Source: Acipenser ruthenus
Lineage: Eukaryota > Chordata > Actinopteri > Acipenseriformes > Acipenseridae
Direction of reading: 5' to 3'
DNA length: 64,000 bases
Assembly: GCF_902713425.1 (NCBI RefSeq)
Contig: NC_081201.1
Location: 32,027,613 to 32,091,612, forward strand
How positions within the stretch are numbered: the first letter of the stretch is position 1; every line of letters starts with the position of its first letter. Shown here in pieces: positions 53,486 to 64,000 of the stretch. The position numbers and the translations under genes are program-made. Under the pieces are notes generated by a model. The model was given only the letters and a program-made list of their open reading frames with translations. It had not been told where the DNA came from and did not search any database.

Positions 53486-54745
53486 GACAGGGTCCAGCCC
53501 TGTGGAAACACTCTAACTGTTAATGAATATTTTTGGAGTGGTTTGGGTCACACTGCCAGCCTGGCTGCCTGCCTCAGCCTCTAGAGACAGGACTGCAGCC
53601 ATAGCGCTCCCGAGACTCGGGTTTGAGTGAGGGTGCATGTGCGTGTATCTGTGTTACTGTGTATGTATGAGTGTGTCAGAATGTGAATGCGTATCTATGA
53701 AAGGGTGAATCGCAGGGGGGGGGGGGGGGGGGGGGTCTCAATAGATTTGCTGTGGGAGGGAGATTTGACGTGCTGAACAGTGGACACACACGAAGGTGGC
53801 TCCCACATGCTCACGCTAGTGACACACAGTGTACTCTCTCACTCACTCAGCAGGGACTGACTGTTCCAGGTAACATGTATTCATCTTCACCCATGTTACA
53901 ATTAAGCTACTTTGACTCTTTGTACAGGATCACACTGACAGATTTGATCGCAAAGTAAGTTTCAAAAGGCACAGGCCAGAAAAACTCCAATCCCCACTAA
54001 TATGTTTGTTTATATTAGTTTATATCTAACAGTATGGCATGAGAATACCATTACAGGACTGATTCAGAGAGTCCTTTTCTCTATCGTCCTCATTCCATCT
54101 AATATAATGTATAAATAATAGCTATTGCAGAGCTTGAACATGTCATTTGTAACCTACACAACTGCAGGCTGTAGCAGGATCATGCCTATTATGTTGGGTT
54201 TCAAGGGAAGGGGGTGAGAACCAACAGCTGGAACTAGTTTTGGGAATTGTAAACAAACTAGAACGTCTGCGTCCTTTCTGATTAAGCAGAGCTCACAGGA
54301 GTTACACTATCAAACACAGAATTCAAGGACTGCTATTTCAGAGTAGAACTGAGCAGTCCAGTGGAGCTCTCTCAAATATTCTATAATTTTAAACAGAGCT
54401 GCCGTCTTTCTTGAAGCTGCACTCGCACAGTCAGTGCCCTGCACTAATCGCAGGCTCCTGCTTCTGCTCTATATCGATAGGTGCAGAGGTGCACAGGTAA
54501 AGGCAAGCTACCACCTCTCAGCCCCACAGCCTCTGTGATCTGCTGCACTCCCTCTGCCCCTCCAAGCTCCAAGATCAGGGTCCTTAGATAAACATTAATT
54601 CTCTAACCCTTTTAATGTCTGCTTTGCTCACGTCAGAGAGGTTTAATCCAGGTCCTAAATAACCAGGGGGCTGGCATGTGCACGTGGTAATCCACCTTTA
54701 AATAGCGCCTGTGTGAAAGAGAGGGTGCAGTAAACACGCACAGAC

Positions 54746-54777
<32 letters not shown>

Positions 54778-54881
54778 CGAACTGCTGAGAGAAGGGAGAA
54801 GTCTCAACACCGGGGAACACTACACCTCCACACAGAGGGAATCCTGTTCATACACCTCCAGACAGACAGCCCTCCTGTAGG

Positions 54882-57800
54882 ATGAACTTTGCTGCCCAGT
54901 TCCTCTACTCTCGCTCCAAGAAGAACGACAACCCAAGAGAAACTTCAGAGGATGAGTACGACCCCTTCTGGCAAAGGTCTGCTACCACACCTTCTCTCTG
55001 CTTCTGAGCGCTCCTTGAGACTCCCAGAGGGTTTAGAGGGTCTCTATGATCCAGGAACCACCTCCTCCTCCTCCTCCTCCTCTCCCCGGGCCTCCCGCTG
55101 CCTTAGCCTCAGACTCCAGCCTCCCCCCAGGCCCTCCTCTGCTGCCTCCCTTCCAGACCGTAGTGGCACTCCTCCTTCGGCTCGCTCTCTCACTCGTCCT
55201 GCTCCTCTTCTTTAGGTAAATAAAGGCCCCAGCCTCTCTCCCTTCCTTTCTCCCTCTCTCTATCCCTCCCTTCTCATTCCCCTTTCCCTCAGCTTGAGTG
55301 TGGAGTTGGTTCATTAGCAGTGTGCGGTGTAAAAGGAGGGCGAGTGTGAGGGAGAGGGAGAGCTGGAAAGTTTGTGAAAGTGGGAGAGAAACATTGAAGT
55401 TGGACAGAGCAAGAAGGGGGGAAGGGGACAGAGAAAGGTGGAGCTAAGCTGGGGACAGGGTGTTCAGTTCTAATGAGGTTTACACACTTTGCGTGGCACC
55501 ACCTGCTGGGTAGATACTGTAATACTGTGCTGCTGTTATTAAAGACAATGTCAATGTCAAAGCTCAGTCAAGTGAACAAGCCTGCCGGAGAACTGCAGCC
55601 ACTGATTGCCATACAGTTGTAGAATTCACTGTGGAAAAATCCTAGGATTTCAGAATGAACACACTGCGAGCCCTGTTCATTGAACTTTAACTCAGGAGGT
55701 GTTAGAAGAAGGATTTGATCAAATTAAGTTTGATATTCTGAAAACGTTGCCAGAGTTTTGTAAATATCAAACCTTATTGAATTATTTAAACAGAATTTCA
55801 TGTTCTGAACAGGTTATGATGTTTTTGAAGGCTGTTATTGTGGTCTGTTGTCTTCCAATACAGTCTTCCCAGATTATATCACAGTTTGATAAAGTGTGCA
55901 GGTACTGTACCTTCCCAAATGCACTGCCCTCAGAATGAGTCCGTTTTTAAGTCAGATGCCGATTTTAGTGTCTTGGGCCCCCACCACACAGGGAGCAGTT
56001 CCGAAGCTGTAGAATCTTAGTAAGTCATGCTGAGCCTGGAGCGTTGTATTGAGATCACTGAAGACCAGTGGGATTGCAAACCCGCTCCTCTGAGGCTGCA
56101 CAGCAGGCTGCTGCATGAAAGCTTTAGCTTCGACTGGTTTGCTCTGCCATTGCAGGTGTTTTTGTTTGTCATTCTATAGTCAACCTGGCTTAGGGCTATT
56201 TCTATAAAGTGTTTACTCCAGTCTTTAACTCCTTTTTTAAATAAATAAACAGTCATACCTTTAATGATAATACTTTGGTTTATTTTGTAAAATGTTGTGG
56301 TAATGAGATCTCTGAGTCTCCTGGTTTGCCTGGGCAGTGATTTCTACCTCACTGTGGCTGGTGTTCGCTATTCTCAACAGTTGTACTTTTCAGTCTGAAT
56401 CTCTTTTTCATGTTTTTTCTTCACTGCAATGAAGAAGGTACATCCCAAAATGTTTTTCTACTTACAGACAAAAGGGCAAACTGTACTGTTTTTCTTAACC
56501 ATCCCATCTCCCTGTCACTCCCCTCTGTCTCTCACCCCCATCTTCCTGTCACTCCCCTCTGTCTCTCACCCCCATCTCCCTGTCACTCCCCTTTGTCTCA
56601 CACCTCCCCATCTCCCTGTCACTCCCCTCTGTCTCACACCTCCCCATCTCCCTGTCACTCCCCTCTGTCTCTCACCCCCATCTCCCTGTCACTCCCCTCT
56701 GTCTCTCACCCCATCTCCCTGTCACTCCCCTCTGTCTCACAACTCCCCATCTCCCTGTCACTCCCCTCTGTCTCACACCTCCCCATCTCCCTGTCACTCC
56801 CCTCTGTCTCACCCCATCTCCCTGTCACTCCCCTCTGTCTCACACCTCCCCATCTCCTTGTCACTCCCCTCTGTCTCACCCCCTCTCTCAGTGATGAGGA
56901 GCGCAGTGCAGGCAGTAAGCAGGACCCCCCATGCTGTGAGGGGCTGTGCCAGAACGATGGTCCAATCAGGAATGGCCACACACCCCATCGCTCTGCATCC
57001 ATTGCCCCTGAGAGGCTGAAGGATTTCGGGGAGGAGGATTACCTGAACGGGGACGTGAAGACCTGGGAGATGAAGATCGTGGGGCGCCCTGAGCGCCTGC
57101 TGGGGGATGCTGCAGAACCCCAGAAACCAACTGAGCCCCGTCCCACCTGTGCACAGAACCCTCCTGCCTTCATCCGCTTCGAGGACATCAGCGCAGCAGC
57201 CTTCAAGATCCAGTGTGGGGTTCAGAAAACACCGTGCACGGTAATACAACTCTCACACCTCTCCCTCCCTGACACAGCCACTCCCTGCCTCCCTTATACA
57301 CCACTACAAGATCCAGTGCGGGGTTCAAAAAACACCCTGAACTTTAATACAACTCCCTCCCACCCTCCCTGACACAGCCACTCTCCCTAACCCTCTCTTC
57401 CCATTCTCTCCCTCAGTACTCAGCTCTCGTAGCAGTACAGATTTAAGATCTCTGGTTATGCAATGTGTGTGTGTGTGTCCCTCTCCCTCAGTACTCGAGG
57501 CTCTCAAAGCAGTACGGTGTTGAGCTCTTCCTGAAGAAGGAGCACCTGCACTACACATGCTCAGTGAAGGAGCGTGGCGTGCTCTACCTGCTGACATCAC
57601 TGCGCCAGGTACGGAGCACGCAGCCCAGCATCACGGGTACAGATCTGTCACAATCTCACAATCTCGCCTGATATGGCATCGCTTATGCAGGAGACACCTT
57701 ACAGACAACTAACTTAGAAACAATTTTAAAGGAATGGATACAGAGCAATAGCATACCAGCGCCTGTGTTCTAAACTCTACAAGGTGCTCAGTATAGCTTT

Positions 57801-60800
57801 AACTAACCACGCAGGATTCACACCTGTTTCTCATCAGTGGAAATTCTGAAAACAGCTTTTTATTGGAAAGCTGTCTAGCAGCTGCTCAATTATTCCATGA
57901 GGACATGCACCAGGGACCTATAGAGATTAGTCAGGGGCTATGATGGGTTACATCATGTTTCAATTATTTTTAAATCTTAAGATGACGTATAGAAATAAAT
58001 AACAAAAATAAGCAATCTGTTCTGCCAGGAAATACAGCCAGTAATGTTGACGTCTATTCTCCAGTGGACAGCATATTGAATCCATTAACAGAGCTGTTCA
58101 AAAGTCTAAATGTGACTCAGTCTTACGCAGTGGGGACTGTTATTAAGGATTTTATGTGAAAGTGCAGTTTGAACTGTTTTCTTGTGAAAGGAAAATAAAA
58201 CTGTTCGTGTTACGAAACAAGCGAAAATACAACTCAGGACTTCGAGTTGCCATAGTAACCCTGCGGGAGATCCTTGTAACATTGACAGCTGGATTCTCCT
58301 TTCTCAAAAAGGAGGGAGCAAATTGCATATTTCACAAAGAGCCTTTGATAAACCTGGCTCACAATCCACATCTAGTCTGTATGAACTTCCAAGGAAGTTT
58401 GGAGTTGGTTAACCTTCCTTATTTTCTTCACCCTCCTTCTCCCTCTCTCCCTCTCCCCCACCTCCTCTCTCAGGACCAGCAGAAGAAGGGTGTGATCGTG
58501 GCCTCAGACAGTAACTTCTCCATGGCGGTGGCGCACCATGCCTCAGAGCTGCGCATCCCCGTCTTCGTCATCATGGCAGCCAACACGTCTCCCTCGCGCC
58601 CCAAGACCTGCCGTGAGTACGGAGCCATGGTGATCTCGTATGGGAGCACCCCGCGAGACTCACAGAGACACGCTCAGCGCCTCGCTCGCGAGAACGGATA
58701 CCTGTACTTGGAAGAGTGAGTACAACGTCCATTTCACTAACACTGTCATAGTTAACTTACACTGTCACACTGCACACCATATACTGCACTAACACTGTCA
58801 GAGTTAACTATATTAACATCGTACACTGCTCTAACACTGTCACAGTGAAGTAACACAGTCACACTCCACTGTAACTGTGCACTGCCACTGGTCTCTAACC
58901 CCTCTCCCTCAGGGAGGACAGCGCTGCGTACCTGGCAGGCCTGGGCACTATGGGGCTGGAGATGTATGAACAGGTGCCCAAGCTGGACGCAGTGATCCTG
59001 CCAGCGGGGGGACACTGCGGGCTACTGGCTGGGACGGCAGCCGCGCTCAAACACCTGAACCCCCGAATCACCGTCATTGTGAGTAACACGCACACACTCA
59101 CGCTCACATTCTCACACTTCAGTGTGTGTGGATGGGGGTGTACTGAGTGCGCTGGGGAGTGTAGTTTGGATGGGGAGTTAGAGTGTTTTTTTTTTCTTTT
59201 TTCAGAGGGGTTATAATTAGTGGGGGGACATGTAGGGGTGCAGTGAGAGTGTGTAGGGGAGTAGTGAATGTTTTGTGACGAGTGCCCTCACTCTCTCTCC
59301 CCCCTCCTATTCGCTCTCAGGGGGTGGAGCCAGAGGATTGCCCTCTCCTGCAGCAGTCTCTGAAGCTGGGCTACCCTGTCAAGGAGCTCCACAGCGCCGC
59401 CAATAGGAAGCTCTACGGAGGTAACTCCCTCTGCCTGTCTACTGCATTCTGCTGTGCTTCTACAACTGTTTAACACAGTCAACTTTTATAAGGTCTTTAT
59501 CTTTGACACTGGGTGGCACTAACATTACTTTGAACCCCCCGCCAGATCTGGTGGCCCCCGCCTTCGGTAACAATGCATTCCTGCTGGCCAAGAAGCTGGT
59601 GGACAAAGTCATTACAGTCAGGTAGGGAGAGCCGCCACAGAGCAGGAGAGTAACGCAGGGCTGTTTGTATTCAACTACTCTCCTCTCTCCCTCTCTCCCA
59701 TCCCCACATGAGAGACAGAACTGGATTTTCTTCACTATACACAATTTCTTGCAATATTTATAGCCCCTCTGCCCTCTCTCCCCAGGGAGGAGGACGTGCT
59801 GGTCTCAATGCTGCGGTTCCAGGAGTACGAGAGAGCCACCATCGACGCCGAGGGAGCTATCGGGCTAGCAGCCATCCTCGCAGGGAAACTGCCAGAGCTG
59901 CAGGGCAAGAGGTGAGAGAGAGAGGGGAGGAGAGAGCGGGGGGAAGAGAAGGGAGTGTGCAGCGCAGCTATTGCAGTGTGGAGCTCAGACAGTGTGTGTG
60001 TGCATCACTGTGTAACGCAGTGTCTCCTCTCCTCTCTGCAGGGTTGCTATCACAGTGTGCAGTGCCAATATGGAGCTGCCCCTGCTTAGACAGTGTGTGG
60101 ACCGAGCTCTGGCTCTGGATGGCCGGGTCAATAAGTTTGCTGTCCAACTGGGGGAGTGGCCAGGAGACACGGCCAAGCTACTGGACTTACTGGCCAGAGA
60201 GGGTGTGAGGTAGGCACCACTGGACACGGGTTCAAACACAGATACAGACATTCAGAAATTCAAACTGATACCCCCCCCCCCCCCCCACACAGATACAAAA
60301 ACACACAACAATGATAATGTAATCTTTATATCTCTGTAGCATTTATATTGCACCTTTCACAGCAAACTTATCACACGTATCAGCATCTGCGTCAATAAGT
60401 GACAGTCCAATCAATGACTGGGGAGATGGAGAATCAGCAGAAGAAACAAATCAACAACAAAGAATTGGGTTTTAATTCAAATGAAGCTAAAAGGAATAAC
60501 TCAGAGCCAGAGGAAAGAAAGCAGGTACAGCACTGAAACACATCGGGGTGCAGCTTTGGGAAGTTAAGCCAGCCCTGGAAATCCACGCTTGGAAAACTGG
60601 TCATGAAAAAGGCCTGATAGTTTTTGTTCTTCGCTTTAAGTTCTTTGGCAAGTACTGAAGTGTTTGACAAATAATATGTTCCTGTATTTCTGAAAAGCAG
60701 ACAACATCGTCCCCTTTTCCCTCTAACTGCTCTCTCACGAGCTCCCTCTCCCTTTCTTTCTAACCCCCTGTCCCTATCTCTGTTTAATCCCCTCCCTCTT

Positions 60801-61162
60801 TCTCTCTCCCGCGCTCTCTCGCACCCTGTCTCATTCCCTCTCTGGCTCTCCCTGCAGGTTGCTGGATATCAGTCACGAGAAGCAGTTTACGTCCTCCAGC
60901 GTGTTCAATGTGCAGGTGAGGAGGAGCCTTCTTCAGATCAGAGCCCCCTTCCCACAGTGCTGCCTGGGCGCCCCCTATACAGCTGTCTGTGCCCAAACTG
61001 AAGAAACATTTCAAAGTAATGATCAATGCATTCAATTTCTCTATCTTACACTCCTCTCCCTAGGTCTCATGTGTGGTGGAGACGAGGGACAGGCAGCAGA
61101 CAACTCAACTGCGCAACGTGCTGACAGAGCGATACACCACGCTGTGCTGGCATGAGCGATGA
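54882..61162 (+). CDS. PLP-dependent threonine dehydratase-like protein with ACT-like C-terminus
   Basis: Eleven exons join in phase: 54882-54976, 56892-57240, 57492-57608, 58474-58715, 58913-59078, 59321-59420, 59546-59621, 59786-59911, 60042-60209, 60858-60915 and 61064-61162 (531 aa). After a variable 100-residue N-terminus come fold-type II PLP enzyme features: IRFEDISAAAFKI; the Schiff-base Lys174 in TCSVKERG; SDSNFSMAVAHHASEL in place of the usual SxGNHxxxVA; and PAGGHCGLLAG (298-308) in place of the PxGGGGL phosphate loop. From residue 424, AITVCSANMELPLLRQ onward resembles an ACT-type regulatory region. Family members deaminate threonine or serine to a 2-oxoacid and ammonia. The lysine is kept but the loop is one residue longer, so the substrate is uncertain. 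I recall no human orthologue. Confidence 0.88.
56505..56890. repeat. Pyrimidine minisatellite forming the exon 2 polypyrimidine tract
   Basis: About ten copies of a 34-40 bp unit, CCCATCTCCCTGTCACTCCC followed by CTCTGTCTCACACCT, ending directly at the CTCTCTCAG acceptor of exon 2 of the dehydratase-like gene. Confidence 0.95.
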
Positions 61163-61926
61163 CCACCGGGGGAGCCAGAGAGACACACAGCAACACTGCA
61201 CACTCACAGAGTGACACTGCACACACACACAGAGTAACACTACAAACACACAGTGCAAAATTACAAATATGCACACACACAGAGTGGCACTGCACACACA
61301 CACGCATAACACTGCACACTACAGGTAGTAATACTATACATACACAGTAACACTACACACTCACAGAGTGACACTGCACACAGAGTAACACACACACAGC
61401 AACACTAAAGATAGTAACATTGCATACACACACAGTAACACTAAGTATTAAACTAATACAAATACACTTCAGAAGAGATTGTATTGGCTTCATGATTTCA
61501 GAGGCCAGGTGATGAAGGATGACTGCAATCTCAGGGTGAATATAAATACTTTAGGTTTAAAGGGCTTTATTTACAGTAACACTGCACACACACTTAACGC
61601 TGGCTGTGATAGCAGAGCTGCTGTAGCACTTAGACACGCTAGCACGTCACTGGATGATATGATCCAGTTATACACAAAAAACAAGCATGCTTTTCACTGG
61701 CACTTCCTTAGGCTGACAGAGGCACATTTATTTATTTATATTTACTGAACATGTGGAGGGTAAACTGTAAGTCAAGCAGACAAACACTTCGACTGATGTC
61801 GTCAGTTTCTTATGGTTTTACCTGCAGAGTTTATGAGTGACGTATTTAATATTTGTATTTAATGTATGTTCCGAGTACTGTATGTACATATTTATAATCC
61901 AATGTCTGAATGTGGTAGAAAATAAA
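61163..61926 (+). other. 3' UTR of the dehydratase-like gene
   Basis: CA-rich degenerate repeats (ACACTGCACACACACAG) at 61185-61440, then unique sequence to AATAAA at 61921-61926. Confidence 0.65.
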
Positions 61927-63600
61927 CAAAAACTTGAAAACCTTTTTCTTTTTTCATATTAAGTTGTTCAATGAGAGGGAGATCGTGAATCTGGAAGATC
62001 TATTTTATTGATCTAAAAAGAGGGAAAACTCAGCGCTGTTCAGGGATCACTTTCTTTCTCCTCTGTATTTACCAGTTGCACTGAGACAGCAAGATTAGTA
62101 AGAATGAGACAAAGGATTTCGATGCAACGCTGGTTACATCTTTAAAAAAGACCCATGCACATGTATTTTGTGTGTCTGTCTGTCTGTCTTGTGTGTTTGA
62201 GAGCATGAGAAATGCCTCATCTTTGGACTGACTATAAATTGAACTTTGAGCCAGAATATACTTGTTTTTGTTGCCCCATCCAGTCTCCTCTCTCACTCTC
62301 TCTGAAGCAGTCTAATCAGAAATGAACCCCTCCACCTCTTATCACCTGTGATGAAGAGAGTGAGAGCAGAGACAGAGAGAAGGGAAGGAGGATGAAAGTG
62401 TTACTTCACTGAGGAGAGCTTGGGTAACGAAAGGAGACAGCTTCTGCAGCAGAGAGGGGGGATTAGAGCTGGATAATTCTCTGATCCCATTAGTGAAGGA
62501 CAGGCTGACCCCAGCCAATTACCTGCTACAGACATTTATAGCATTGCCTTTCCAGACTATTAGGCAACTCTGCTGGCATTGCCCCAGACACACACACACA
62601 CACACACACACTCAGGTTTGTCTAATATAGTTCATATGTAGTGCTGACCCTGTCTTCTCCTGAGCACTTTGGGTAAGTGGACTGTAAAACGAGAGAGACA
62701 GGGTCGACTGGGCACATTCACTATGAAACATGTTGTAATCAGAACAACAGTCCATAGTTAATTCTGTTATCCAAGTCTATAGATACATGTCAGTTTGTAG
62801 CACATCATGTCTTGCGCATGTTAGATTCTTGTCTTGCACACACTAGATGACCAACTGACACAATTCTAAAGACATATTAACTAGTATTAACTAGGTGCCG
62901 TTTTCTTTTAATTAAAACAGGACTCATAATAAGTTAACATGTCCAGTTTTGATTGAGTGGCTTCATGTCTTGATTAATCATTGTGTTCCACCTTTTCTGC
63001 AGACACACACACACACCAGCAGCACAGGGTGCAGTGGGCAGTTTTCGGCCCAGGTTGGGTTTTGAGGGGTTCCTCAGTGATCTCCGGCCTTTCGTTAGTG
63101 GATGGTATTTAACTATCCCAAGCTCCTAGCTGGAGTCCCGTGACGGGAGCAAATAAATAAAAAGATTCAACACAGTGTCTTCCTGGTACACTAAGCTGAG
63201 GGGCTGGAAGGCAGGCAGGGCGTTAGCAAGCACACCATTAAAAACACACATGTACACACATACAATCTCAAACATTATTTATTTCAAAATTAATACAAAT
63301 GATCAAACTGTACTTTTATTTTCCTTTACATAAAACAGCAGCAAAGTGAGCCACTGCACCCAGCCCGACTGGGAATGCTGAATCCTCACCCCTACAGCAG
63401 CAGTGTCTGGAATGTGCAGGAATACCAAAAGGAGTTTCCACAAGAAAGACTTCTAATCAGAGCTTCTTTTCAAAGCATGTATTCCTAAGAAGAGTGATTG
63501 AGAGGCAATACCGGAATCAACTCTGCGCTCCAATGAATGAAGTATATTATATTATATTCATGTTTGTTTCACCATATTTGTAAATTCATATTTTTCACCT
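61927..63600. other. Intergenic, no gene seen
   Basis: Between two genes whose transcripts converge. Contains (CA)n runs near 62590 and 63005 and otherwise unique sequence. Confidence 0.5.
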
Positions 63601-63639
63601 AATTAGTGACCCAGCCAGCAATGTCAAGGTGCAGCACAG

Positions 63640-63842
63640 GAAGGGGGGTGGGAGGGGGGTGGAGGGATGTGTGTTGGTGGGTGGGAGGTGGAGGTGGAGG
63701 TGTAGGGGTGTGCATTGGTGGGAGGTGGAGGGGGAGGGGGTGTAGAGGTGTGCTTTGGTGGGTGTGAGGTGGAGGGGGAGGGGGTGTAGGGGTGTGCGTT
63801 GGTGGGTGGGAGGTGGAGGGTGTGCATTGGTGGGGAGCAGGG
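63640..63842. repeat. G-rich minisatellite at the tmem254 3' end
   Basis: Four copies of a roughly 52-bp unit: GGTGGGAGGTGGAGGGGGAG, then GGGGTGTAGGGGTGTGCGTT. It ends 16 bp past the tmem254 stop, so it would be transcribed as C-rich 3' UTR. The plus strand has many G-triplets (quadruplex-prone). Confidence 0.93.
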
Positions 63843-63857
63843 TGTAGTGTCTGGGTC

Positions 63858-63981
63858 TCAGTGGCGTTTGGGTCGCGGGTCAGGTCGGTACTTCAGCAGC
63901 AGTGACAGAGAGGCGATCCCGAACAGGAAGGTCTGCAAACACCACAGGAAGCGCGAGAACAGGCTGTCAATGCCTTTGTCA
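63858..63981 (-). CDS. tmem254: Transmembrane protein 254, last exon (partial)
   Basis: An acceptor (CTCTCTCTCCGCAG) precedes 40 codons ending in TGA: DKGIDSLFSRFLWCLQTFLF, then GIASLSLLLKYRPDPRPKRH. The hydrophobic WCLQTFLFGIASLSLLLKY followed by a basic tail matches my memory of human TMEM254 (WFLQTFFFGIASLTILI and a Lys/Arg end). The earlier exons lie beyond the right edge. Small multi-pass membrane protein of unknown function. Its place next to plac9 agrees with human 10q22. Confidence 0.82.
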
Positions 63982-64000
63982 CTGCGGAGAGAGAGGGAGA

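Noticed and set aside
54977-55215. Ser/Pro-rich frame after the first exon of the dehydratase-like gene
   Set aside because: Different frame, past the donor at 54977; phase matching puts exon 2 at 56892.
56410-56891. Pro/Ser repeat frame preceding exon 2
   Set aside because: Translation of the pyrimidine minisatellite; the acceptor at 56891 ends the intron.

Overview
The window reads as nuclear DNA of a ray-finned fish. Genes have spliced exons with GT-AG borders, CA/TG microsatellites are abundant, and two copies of a tRNA-headed SINE carry a tail typical of fish L2-mobilised SINEs. The repeat style and compact genes suggest a non-teleost lineage such as sturgeon or paddlefish, but this is an inference that the sequence alone does not settle.

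Genes recognised, left to right: sh2d4b (minus, 692-4165, last coding exon not found); a gprin2-like intronless coding exon (plus, 17022-18821); a complete six-exon secreted elastase-like serine protease (plus, 23630-25848); ncoa4, the ferritinophagy receptor (plus, 33487-39069); timm23 (minus, 42175-47632); plac9 (minus, from 52809 down to about 48.6 kb); a complete eleven-exon PLP-fold threonine-dehydratase-like gene with a C-terminal ACT-like region (plus, 54882-61162); and the last exon of tmem254 (minus, 63858-63981). From memory, SH2D4B, PLAC9 and TMEM254 lie in human 10q22-q23 and GPRIN2, NCOA4 and TIMM23 in 10q11, so the window looks like a piece of one ancestral block. Exons were joined by matching splice sites and codon phase; the four complete spliced genes give whole-codon totals (protease 313 aa, ncoa4 633 aa, timm23 209 aa, dehydratase-like 531 aa).

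Non-genic content: 4.2-16.9 kb is the repeat-rich part. It holds a SINE, dispersed inverted-repeat elements, a 35-bp satellite and a nested pair: a young 2.9-kb non-autonomous LTR element (two 606-bp LTRs, 5-bp target duplication) sitting inside an element with about 128-bp terminal inverted repeats. Between 26.6 and 33.4 kb there are no coding exons but two promoter-like sites that may be alternative starts of ncoa4. Minisatellites repeatedly touch splice sites (sh2d4b exons 1 and 7, exon 2 of the dehydratase-like gene). ncoa4 and timm23 converge tail to tail with about 0.4 kb between poly(A) signals.

No wholly new system is proven. The best leads are the nested element pair with its proline-rich repeat protein, the altered glycine loop of the dehydratase-like enzyme, the Ala-Ala specificity pocket of the protease, a SINE head turned into a minisatellite, and a family of seven inverted-repeat elements.
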